Shown here: positions 38,801-50,800 of the stretch, in pieces
Layout of the letters: each line of letters opens with the position of its first letter
Position numbering within the stretch: the stretch's first letter is position 1
Assembly (NCBI GenBank): GCA_026826555.1
Contig: JAKSZT010054399.1
Span: forward strand, 5,247,174 to 5,311,173
From: Tolypeutes matacus
Lineage: Eukaryota; Chordata; Mammalia; Cingulata; Chlamyphoridae
Length of the DNA stretch: 64,000 bases
Reading direction: 5' to 3'
Made by a program: the position numbers and the translations under genes
The notes under the pieces: model-generated
What the model was told of the DNA's origin: nothing
What the model saw: only the letters and a program-made list of their open reading frames with translations
Database searches by the model: none

Positions 38801-41800
38801 TTTTACTGGTGGGATGGAGGCAAAATGAGAGAAAGGCATCAAGACTGACTCTAAGAGTTTTGGTCAAACAACTGCAAGGATGGAAGAGCTTATGTGAGGT
38901 AAGGGGCAAATTGGGAGTTTGGGGCATGTCAAACTTGAGATGCTTCATAGACATCTAAGTGGAGATGGAGAGGAGACAGACAGATACGCAAGTCTGAAAT
39001 GAATTTGGGAGTCATCAGCCCATAGATGATACAAGACCATAGCAGAAGACTGGAAGAGGTCACCTAGGGAAGGAGTAGGATCTGAAAGTAGAGTCTGGGG
39101 CATTACACCATTTTAGAAGCTTATGAGATAAGGAGGAATGAGCAAAGGAGGCTGAAAAGAATAGTCTAGCCTAGTGTTAGACTAGAACATGGTATACCCC
39201 CCAGAGGCACAACATCATATTTGCCGTCTTCTGGACTTTACCCCCTACAAACATGGAATCTTGAAGAATTGCTAAGCAAAACCCCATTTCTGATTACCAT
39301 CAATTTAATGGTAATTTAAAGAATAGTAAAATATATAGTAATCAAGAAAACACAAATTAAGACAACAAAATCATCATCTGTCAAACTGGCCCCAAATTTA
39401 AAATTTGACAATATTAGGTATAGTTAAGAATGGGGCATAATTGGTTAAGTCTTCTCTGGAGACAAATTGTTAAATTATAATTTAAAATTAATTTTCTAGG
39501 ATATACGGACAAAATGGTACCATATATGTAAATTTAAAATACAAACACAAGCAAAATCACATACTGTTAAATGCTACATACATGTATGTTAAATGAACTG
39601 AAAGAAATCTCTAAAGCCTATTTGTGTTTGGGAGGGGAGAGGAGAGTAATCTGGAAATGGCAGGTAAGAAAAGCTGGCCTCATGTGTAATATTTTACTTA
39701 GCTTATTTTAAAACATGCACTGAATTTATGAGAAGGACTTGAAGCAAATATGAAAAAAATGTTTAGAATCATCAATTCTGATGATGAATACATACATTCA
39801 CATAATAAAATTCTTTGTATTCTTTTTATATCTAAAAAACCTAAAAATCTCAAAATATTTTTAAAAATAAAGAATAATTAAAGGAAAACAAGCATTTGTT
39901 TAAAACAATAAATATTTACTATATTTATGCCTTCATTCTAAACCTATAATAAAGCAAAAGGAGAGGTATATATTTTATTAGTATATAAATAAATATAAGG
40001 TCTCGTATGGTATATTACTTGGCAAAATCCATTTATATTCTATATGGAAATCATGAAGAAATTTAAGCACACTATTCATATAAATACAGTAATTTAAGAA
40101 AATTTAGCTGCATGAAAAACTGGTAAAATGACCTAGTTTTTTCACAAGCTTTAATCTGAATAGAGAATTAGGCTATCAAGTTTGATTTATACTCTAAGAC
40201 CTACTTCACATGCTTTTGCCATGAGATGAGAAATAGAGAAGTGCATGGATAGATATACAAGTCAGCCAGCCAATCAGAACAATGCATGATAATTAATGGA
40301 ACAACACAATATTCCTATGCTAATTTTGGATGTATGTACTACTTTCCCTTAATAACTTAGAGGTCTCTGAAGACATTTTAGTTTTCATAAGACTCATCCT
40401 CTTGAAGAAGTAAAATATTATAATAATGATGCCTTTTATGTTTACTTTAAACATAAATGTTTCATACCGTAACCTTTACACTTTGTGTCTTTTCTAGGTG
40501 GTAGGTAACAAATATACTTGCTGAAACTGTTATAAATTTTCCCTAACTTTTTACTTCTGAATTGTTCAGTACACTAATAATAAAGTGAAATAAATAATAA
40601 GGAAGGACTTTTTCACTTAAAGAGTTAAATTAATGTATTGTGTGATTACAAAGAACAGAAAGTAAATGGTATGAACTGTTTATATTAGAAGTGAATTATA
40701 GTTAAATTATGTTAAAGTGGCTTGTACTTTTTTTTTCTTAGACGGTACCAGGGACTTTGTACACGGGAGGCATGAGCTCAACCAGAGCTACATCCGCATC
40801 CCTTAACGTGTATTTTTAAGTCCTGACAGTGCCCTCCCCAATATGTATCAAGGCATCAAAGTGTCTGTAAAATACAAAAAAAAAAAAAGCTCCTTTCCTA
40901 AATTGGTTATGATGTGATTGTTTTTTCATTCTATTAATAACACGTTTATTCCTGAAAAAGGGTTAAAAGGCAGTTCTTCCTTTGTGCTTAAAATACTGAT
41001 TCATATCAATTGTACCACTAAAGGCATTAAGTCATTTCTTTTACAGTTTTAGAAATAAATTCAGGCTGATTCATTTAGTGTGTTTCTGGTTGTCAGGTGG
41101 GATTAAATGCATTTGATTTTTTTTTGCCTATGTTTTAAATGATGTGCTCATCATATTCTCTTTGGAAATATTTTTTTGTACCAAACTAATCAGAAACAGA
41201 GCAAGTAAATGTTTAATTTAGGGCTTATATGAGCAGTAAGATACCATTTTTTTTTTTTTAATTCTCTTTTGTTGATAAATCCTAAAAAGAGTCTAGATAT
41301 TTCCATTCTCTGGTAGGTCAGAACATATAAACAGGTTTTTTTCCCCTCAGAACTGGCTGGAGATAATCTGTTAACACTGATGAAACACAACAGATTAACT
41401 TTTCCAAAATAATAAACGTTTTGGGAAGCAAACAAAAGCTGCACTCCACAAATACTCCCAGAGCCACTGCCACACACAGGCCTTGTGCCCCATTGCTTCT
41501 GCCTGGGCTATGCTCGAGAATCCCAGTGGGGAGGTAGGCATGCACATAACAAAATAAGGTAGAAAGGGATTAAATGCTTTCAGAGAGGAAAATTAAACTA
41601 TCAGAAGTCAGAGAAGGGAAAACTTGCCTCCCCAGGTGGCATGGGAAGGAAAAATCAGAGAAGACTTCATGAAGCCAGGAAGTGGGGGCCGTGTCCATGC
41701 GAGGAGTGAGGGTACAGGTGCCAAGGGAGGCTGAAGGGTGGAGCCCGAGCAGTGCCAGCTAAGCCGGAAAGTCAAGCATTAGGGTTGGCAAAAGAACGAA

Positions 41801-44800
41801 ATGAGAAGTCAGGGTGAAGAAGCAGGCAGGCACCAGTTTACAAGGGACTTTGAGAATGTAAGGTCAAGAGGTTCATACTTTATCTAGTAGGCAAATGAGA
41901 ATCGATGAAAGCTTTTGAGCAGGAGAGTAATATGATCAGAAACATGCTTCAGGAAGATTAATTTAACATCAATAGGGCTATGTGGGCAGGAAGGAGGATG
42001 GATTAGACATGAGAAAACTGATTAGGAGTTTATTGCGTGGTATAAACAAGAGGTAATCATAAGAGGAACTAAGGAGTATCAGTGGGAATAGAAAGAAAAT
42101 TATGGATGCAAAACAACAGCACATTATGTAAATAGCATTAATGACAAATATGGAATAAAGCCTTACCTGATTCTTCTGTATCTTGTTCATCTATTAAACC
42201 TACTGAGACGCCTAAATCCACACATTTCTTGCTATGTGCCTTGGACTTCATGTGTTTTGTCAGATTTCCTTAAGGGAAAAGAATGTTTACTAAGCTTACA
42301 CAGTATTATATTGCTATTGCATTTGTCAGCTCTGGCAAATTCCATTCCTATTTCAAGCAGAAATACAGACTGTGGTTATACAATTTCAATGACTAAGACT
42401 CAGACAAAAATATTGGTATACATATATTGTAACAACCTCATTATTCATAATGTCTTTTTAAAATTTGCCTCCTCTACTTTGATACCATTTTTGCCTTAAG
42501 GTTTCTATTCTATATTCCTTATTTATTTCTTAGAACATTTTATACATACTTATTTTAAATTCCCTTTCAGACTGCACTATAATCTGTAGCTCCTAAAGTG
42601 TGAAATCTCCATTTGTTGTGTCTGCTGGCTCTCATTGTAGTTTGTTACATCTTATGCTTTTAAATTCTTACTGTAAAGCTTATCTTCAACAGTACTGTTT
42701 TCTATGGGAGTCCCAAATACCCGGGGTTGTAGAAATATCACTATGGGGCAGTATTCCAATTATTTCTCCCTGGCACCCTAAAGGCTTATTTCACTGGTCT
42801 TAGCCCACTGATCCTGATCCAGTTTTTTTGCCTGCATAGGTATAGGGATTTGCTTTTTAGCAGGCAACTTTTTTCCCCACATGGCCCAAGGTCACTGTAC
42901 AGGAGAGCCAGGCTTACAGTGGGGGCCTCAGACTCCATCCCATGACAAGCATTACAACCCCAGGTCTTTAAGGATATACCTGGTTTTGACCCCTGCGTAC
43001 TTCCTTTTTTAGTTTCTGCTCATCATGCCACCTTTGAGTTTTTTATTTCTGCTACCTGGGAATTTACCTTTCTTAATTTTGAGCTTGACCATCTATTAAG
43101 AGCTATTTTTGGTTATTATAAACAGAATTTCTGCATTTGGAACAAGGGAATGAATTTCCTGCATTAGTTTTAGTTCACAATATTGAGTAGGGGTCTCATA
43201 AGAGTATCTCTAAAGATGTGTTTCCTCTGGTGGCAAGTGTACCAACCACTACACAGCCTCCTAGGTTAACTAGGAAGTGGTGGGCAAGCCTTTCCCAGAT
43301 GATCATGATGAATGTCAGGGCAGAGCTCAGATTCTTCTGATGATGCCACCAGCTTGAATGGGTAATGCCACAAAACAGCTGACAAGGGAAAATGGAGAAA
43401 CACTGAAACAAAACCTAAATGCTTAGTTTGGTGGGCAGGGCAAACTAGTATTTGAGAATGAGCCTTTAGAAGACCCCAGAATGTCTGAGTAATTGGTCTA
43501 GATTTTGAGCTTATGGTAGCTGAAGGACCTTCCTTGCAAAACTGATATATTTATAGAGCCTCAATTCCACCAAAAATGCACTTAGCCAGGGGACCTAGTC
43601 ACACTTGTACAAGTTGATTCTTGTACTAGATAGTACATTCTTGTATGAGCCAACTTACAGCATCCCGGAGGAATGCTAAAGGAACTCAAGTGTAAGATGG
43701 GTGGCTGAACCAGATGACAGTTGAGATCCATGAAACCCTGACTGCTGTGATTATGGAGATAGCACTTAGTTCCAAATGGTTTGGCCATGTCTGAAACTTA
43801 ATTTTAAAAAAAAATGAAGCAAATATGGCAAAATGTCAACAATTATTAAAAGATGATGGTCATATTCATGAGCAGTATACAAATCTCTACTCTTTGGTAT
43901 GCTTCAAAATTTACATATTAGAAGTGGTAGAAATGGTTTGGCCATCTTAATGTGGCTAAAATTTCTTAATAATTCTCTTTCAAAAAGCTTCTCTTCCCTA
44001 GAAGGTTATTTGGTTTTTAAGAAATTAATGTATAACTGCAACGAGGCAAATTTGGGAACATAACTTTCTGATAAGCATATTTTCTCATAATGAGTTATTT
44101 CTTCTTATTAACATTCTAAATAATTTAAAATAAATAAAACCATTTGTATTTAAAATATGCAAAGTATGCATATTTTAAAATGCAAGTATCTCCTAGTGAT
44201 GCTATAAACTTTGTGTATTAATAGATACATTTCTAGACAGATTTAATAAACATTCATGTTAATCTTCTGGACAGCATTTGAGCAGTTTTGTTTCTGGATT
44301 CCTATAACTACTTACAGAGTCTAGCTCTCTGTAATATAAATGGTAAACTAAATCCTGCAGAGATGCAAGCTCACTGAATATTTTCTGCTGACTGACCTTT
44401 AAAGCAGAAAAATGAAAACAAATAAATTAAAATTATTTTCAAAGTGTATTCATAAAATAATCTAAGAGGACAAATGATGAAGTACAGATTCATAAATAAG
44501 CATTACCATCAGTAGCATCAATTTCTAGCACATCAATTTCTACCGTCAGTCTTCCAATAGAATTGAGATCTCTGCATACCACATTCATATAGCATGCCAA
44601 TACATCACTGTTTTCTTCAGTTAATAACCAGACACATTCAATGAGAATTAGAGTTGGATTGGCTAGGACAACAGAGCAAATCAGAGTAAGGTAAAATCTA
44701 TAGTCTACTCTAAAAACAGGGTTCACTGTTATTTAACTACCTTTGAAAAGTGCTATAGAATCTCTCTTACTTATAGTCACAAAGAACAGACTTCTAACAG

Positions 44801-47800
44801 GAGGCTGACTACAAAAAAAGAGAACTATCATGCCAAAAGAGGGAAATTCTAAATTTTAATATTTTCTTCACCAGTCTCATTAGCTAGCGTAGCCTCCTTC
44901 CAATCAATAAAAGCATTACATAATTTACATGAGTTATCTGACAAAACAAAAAATTTAGTGTAAGTTCAGGTATGTAGCCTAATTAAAGAAATGTAAGATA
45001 CGAAAACTGCTGACATAATTTCTCCAGGGGTGCTTATGCTCTTTCCACCATTAATAAACATTTATCTAAACTTTTACATCATGTTATTTCGACTTATTTC
45101 ACTAAGCACTAAGTTATTTTAAGCTATCTTAAGTTATTTCACTTGGTGATTCATAATATTTTTCCTTGCCAAGAAATCTCTGTAGCTTCATTTGGTTTTC
45201 CACATCTCGATTTTCCTTCCCTGCCTTGGTCTTATTTTATGACTACAATTTGAAAAATACCCTGATTTCTTTTCCTCCTCCTATTGAGAACTTTTCACAT
45301 TATACCTTGATCTTCTTGTGTTTAGTGGCAGCATTCTGTGCCTGGTGATGTTTTATTAGTAATAGCCTTTTAAATATACTCCTGGCTTTATATTGGAAAT
45401 TAATAGATGTAGATATTTCCTATCCATAGGATCAAAACCAATGAAAAAGCAATAAATTGGGCCAGAAGGTCAAAGCACTTTATCCTAGCAAAATCTCTCT
45501 CGGGACCAGAAAAGCACCCCAGAACCCATCCTTCACCTTCAAAAGGAGATTCTGCATCACAAAGAACTACAGAATCAGGCTTCCTCCCAGCCCTTGTGAT
45601 TTCTTGGAACTTTTTGGAAATACTCAAGGCTATATGAAAAAGAACATTTTGTTTTCCCATCGTTCTTGTTTCAGGTACTACTGGCATTTAAGAAGAGCTA
45701 ACCTGAAACTACTCAGCGTCACATATTATAACTCTTTTTAAATGCCAGTAAAACCAATAAAACATTTACTTTCTAGCCAAAAATGTAATAAATTTTGCTA
45801 AAGAGTTGACCAACCTTTAAAACAAAACTGTGACTACAGCCAACAGTTAGAAAAAAAGCAAATGTTAATTCCAAAGGATAAAACTAGTTTCTGTCAAAAA
45901 AATGGTTGATAAATTGTTTATGGAAACTGTCCTTCAGACAGGTAATTTCATGATTGTATTGCTTTGTTTTAGAGAGAGTCTAACTTTTTAAGGATAGTAT
46001 ATGAAAACAAAATCCCAGGTAACTATTATACTGATTCATGAAAAGAAGCCTAAGGGAGAAAGCAAAAATTTTATGGCAGTGTATTTGTAATATGCAACAT
46101 AAGATCTGTAGAGGGTAAATTTCCTCCACTAAAATAAAGCCTTGCAATTTAAATAAAAACATATAAAGAAAACAGAAAGGGTGCTAAATATAATTTTATT
46201 GAATAGTTTTGTGCTATCTTTATAAAAGATACATATAAATAGTAGAAAAATTAGAAAAATCTTGAAGCTGAAATTAATTCAACAGCATTTGGGTGAAAAG
46301 CATGATGGAAAAAGAAATGGTTATACATGTCTAAAATTAGATAATAAATATATAATGATTATAAAGGCTTACTGTGGTTTCTTTTCAATTTTTCTCTAAT
46401 CTTTTAGCACCCAAATGAATTTCCTTGTGATCATGAAATTTTCTTTTTCCTCCTCAGCCTCAAGGCAAGTATTTTTTAAAATGTATTAGTCATCATGTTA
46501 TGCAACTGTAATTTGAGGAGTAAAAGTTTAAAAAGGGCAGTTGCTCCTTTTAAAATGTTATATTTATTATATTTATTCCAAAACTATATAATTAAATACC
46601 TTTTTCCAAAGGGATCTGGAAACGTATAAAGAAAATAAGACTATATGTTGACAAGATGTAATTTATATTAGTCTATTTAAGCTACTGTATCCTTTGTCAA
46701 AGAATACCCAAAGTTGGGTCTTAGCTCTACTAACTAAATGCATAAACAAAAGGACTGTGAAGCAATGGGCATCGCATACCTTTCGTCTTAAAGGAGAAGT
46801 TACAGTAAGTGCAGTGGTAGGGGCGAACATCTGTATGGGTTCGTATGTGTTTCTTTAACATGCTAGGTTTCTTACAACGTATTCCACATTCTTCACAAAT
46901 GTACTTTCCTCTTCCCCTGCCTCGGACATATACATACTCTTCATTTGATTTATATCTAATTTAAAGAAAAAAATTAATAGGGAGGTTTGACACTATGCCT
47001 TTGAGAAAATACTGATGATTAAAATTCAACCTAAAAAAATAAAACATGGCACAACTTTTAGATTCAAGCAATAAAAATTTTAGACACATACAAGTAACAG
47101 AATATTCCAGCTTTTCAAATAACACTTAATATCCTAATAGCTAATGCTCATCAAACAATTCTAATTTTAAAAATATTTCTGTTTCTATATCACTGGTTTG
47201 TTTTCTTCATTGCTAAATTCAATCACAATGCAACTCTTAAATACTGATATATTTTTGAGCTTCACTATAACTAAAATTGACATTCACAATTTGTTTTTCT
47301 CATAACAAAATTCAGAGAAATATCAAATAATCAATTAACTAATTAGTAATTAATTAATCTGCTCTCTCAGAGTAGCTTTTCCCAGTCACTCCTTATTGTA
47401 AACCAATGTGAAATCCAGGGTTCACTCTGAAAACTTAGTTCTTAGTTGGCCTGCAGTGTTTCCTAGATACAGTCATTTTCTCTATCAAACTGGAATTATT
47501 TAACATAATGCTAACATACATTCTGTCATGAAGATTTTTCTCCATCAAAATGGAATTATTTAACATAATGCTAACATATTCTGCCATGAAGATTCTGTTA
47601 CTAAGCCGAGAAACCTTGAAACATTTATATAAAATTGGTACTGGAAAGTCTTCATTCACATGAAAGAAAATGTACATTTAAAAAATTTAAATGTACATTT
47701 AAGAAGTAAAATTTGTACTTGCCCTCCATCAAATATTTTAATTCTTCTTGGTTCACTTTTGATTAAGGAATTTTCTTTATCTTGCTCACTGTAAATTTCA

Positions 47801-50800
47801 GAGCCATCTTTATTGCTGAATTCACCTATTGTGGACTTTTGATTACCTAATGCTCTCTGAAAGGAGAAAAAAAAAAAAAAAAAGAGAGAGAAACTAATTG
47901 AATAAAACTAAAAACACAAACATGCTACTATTTCACTGGAAATTCAAACAAGGCAGAGTGCAATGCATATGTTTGGTTACTTAATGAAATGCATTTCAAG
48001 GCAGTAAGAGGTTTAAAAGTTGCTTTATCTCCTCATTCAACCTTAAAATATCTATCTAAACCATAGCAAACTTACAGTTCTATGCTATTTTACAATCCCA
48101 CTAGAGCCCACTGCCACTCCCAAATAAAGAGTTTACAACTTCCAATGCACCTTGGTAGTGCATGTATTTTGAAAGGGACTTGTAAAAATAGACTAAATAT
48201 TTTTTCTTATCTCTAACCAACCACTAATACTAGAGCTGAAGCGTATTTCTTAAAGAGTTTATTCTCTGGAAATGAGAAAGAGCTAGTCATCCCTTTTGCT
48301 ATACATGATTAAACCTCCTACAAATCAAGTGTTCTGTAAAGTTCACTCAGAAGCCCCGTTTCCCCCATTATTTTAAGTCACAATTATGGTTCTTCTCTAA
48401 ATCATCTCAAAAGTTCCCTGTATACGGACGGTAAGATCCATGTCAGGTCAGGGTTTTTTATTTTGTTTTTTGAAATATTTATTTATTTATTAGAGAAGTT
48501 GTGGGTTTACAGAACAATCATGCATAAAATACAGGATCCTCATATACCACCCCACCACCAACATTCTGCATTGGTGTGGAACATTTCCTATAATTGGTGA
48601 TAGCACATTTTTAAAATTGGACTATTAAGTAAAGCACATGGTTTAACTTAGGGTTTCCTGTTTGTGTAGTGTAGCTCCATGTGGGTTCTTTTTTTTTTTT
48701 TTTAATTTTTATTCTGTTACCATCTATACAATCTAACATTTCCCCCTTTTAATCATATTCAGGTATATATTTCAGTGCTGTTAATTGTCTTCACAACGCT
48801 GTGCTGCCATCACCACCATCCATTATCAGGTCAGGTTTTGACCTAGTGATAATTAAATGTCTGGAGAAAAGGTAACGAACATCACAACGATACATGCTAT
48901 GTAATATATCTTACCATTTTATAAACCACACATTTACAATGTATTTTCACATCAGCCCATTTAATTCTCACTACATCCCTGTGAGGCAGCATCACAAGTG
49001 GACCACACCCAACAAGGGAAGACAGTACCCGGGTTAAGTTTCTGGCCCAAGGTGAAGTATTAACAGCAAAGGCTCAGGGAGTGGAGGTGGCTGAAGAGAT
49101 TAGGCACCTCCCTCCCACATGGGAGGCCCCGGGTTCAGTTCCCGGTGCCTCCTAAAAAGACTTGACGAGCAGACAACAAGCACAAACAATGAAGGGGGGA
49201 GAAAATCAATCAACAGCAAAGGCTCAAACCCAAGTCATCTGGTTGACTTCAACAAAAGACCCAATTTTTCTGATCAAGGGATTCTTTTATATAAACCTCC
49301 TTTTAAAAAAATTACACAGCCAAGGGGACAGCTATTTCATTGGGATGATTTCATAGTACAGTAAGCAATGAGGGAGTATACGTACTACGGAGGGAGGGGC
49401 TATGTAACCTCAGCAAAAGTACTCTGGGAAGCCCCTGTCCTTCCAAAGACAGGAGAGTACAGAACAGCTGGCAGACCCACGTTTCTCAAAAAGGTGGTTG
49501 AAGAGCTAACAATACTGACACTTGGAGGTAATGATGAAATCTCCTCCTTGTCTTTTCCTGGCAAGCAGATTAGTCTTTCCTCACGTTGTAGAATATACAC
49601 ACACACCTTTCTTGGACTTGATCTCTTTAACAGCAATTCTTTTTATTTTTCCTACCTTCATTTCAATGTCAACTTTCTGTTTTTCTTTTATTTTCTACTA
49701 TGGCATTTCCTTGGGAGCTTCCTATAATCTGTCTTGTAGTCACTAAAGTTACCAACAAGCAAAATGCCAAAACCATTATCATTTCCTTAGGTTTTATATG
49801 CTTGACTACTCTACGGCATTACATGTTGTTGACTTATTTCTCTTGGAGACATTTTTCCTTTAGCATCTAACTGCTCTTTTCCATTTTTGAACCATAAACG
49901 CATTAACATTTGGGTTGTGGGTAGCAGTCAACCCAGTACCCAGTCCTCCAGAGCCACTCACCCATAGATTCAAACCTTCAGTGATGCTAGAACTGCTCAC
50001 TCCAAAGGATTCCTGTTAGTCCTCATCTTTGTCTGACCGCTCTACTTGAACAACCCTTCCTGAAACAACTTGACTTGATTTCCACAATACCACCCTCCTG
50101 GTTCTCCTTCTTCCTCTATGAACCATCTCTCAGTTTCCTATGCAGATATTCATCCATTCAACCCTTTAAATATTAGTGATCCCCTGGGATCCCTTCTAGG
50201 CCCTCTGCTTCCTTACACACTCCCTGAATGATCTCATTCATCATACCTGTATCCCAAAGGATCTCCCTTCTCAACCTTCCAACTGTAGCTTTTCCCTGAC
50301 ACTTCTTACAGACATTTCATGAAAATAAATGAATCTCTGGTAAAATCATCATAATCAGGGCCCGCCTTCCAAGATTCTGATTTAGGCAATCTACAATAGA
50401 GTCTGGGCATTTAAAAAATCATAATTTACAAATATTTTGAATGCACATCCCTTCACTGAAAAAGTATCAATGGCTCTCCACCACCATGCATATACTTTGG
50501 TCTTTACCTACTTTTCCAACTTCAAAATATGTTACTGTTTCAAATTCAAACTTAAAATACTCTTGAACCATGAGGGACTCCTTATAGTTTTTATTATTTA
50601 TTTATTTATTTTTTGAACAAAGTTCTTTCTCACTTCTATGTCATATTCAGCAGACTTAATATTTCTCATTCAGGTTTGCCTAAAAAGAATCTCTACTTAT
50701 TTTAAGACAGCTGAAGTATTACCTCCTTTGGAATATCTTCCCTGTATCCATGCATTCACACCTATTGGCAGTGTTAGAGATGCTCTACTTTTAGAAGTTG

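Larger units (their letters stand above)
27850..42166 (-). other. HIVEP1: HIVEP1 intron 7 (14.3 kb)
   Basis: GT-AG intron with most of the repeats inside the gene: DAS-SINEs at 30262, 32500 and 35708, an hAT-like element near 31102, L1 tails at 31333-31796 and about 34795-35335, and L2 at about 38075-39180 and 41550-41990. Stretches with no recognised element are 27960-30250 (apart from poly-T and T/G runs and a MIR fragment near 29405-29490), 32620-34440, 36060-38070 (an L2-like piece near 37280-37450) and 39180-41550, which is very AT-rich. Confidence 0.85.
46956..47722 (-). other. HIVEP1: HIVEP1 intron 5, GC-AG type
   Basis: 767-nt intron with 5' end gcaagt and 3' end ttaaattag. The donor context AGG|GCAAGT fits the strong U1-complementary consensus typical of GC donors. 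A perfect 15-bp inverted repeat lies 23-55 nt inside the 5' end, and a 60-bp tandem duplication follows (47479-47597). Confidence 0.88.

Noticed and set aside
38369..38842. 157-codon minus-strand frame
   Set aside because: Lies within the L2-like repeat; no protein family recognised.
44490..44726. 78-codon minus-strand frame ending [11 protein letters not shown] inside HIVEP1 intron 6
   Set aside because: It looks protein-like at first, but there is no splice site in phase with neighbouring exons, HIVEP1 does not need it, and the Ile/Asp-rich part comes from a short internal DNA repetition.
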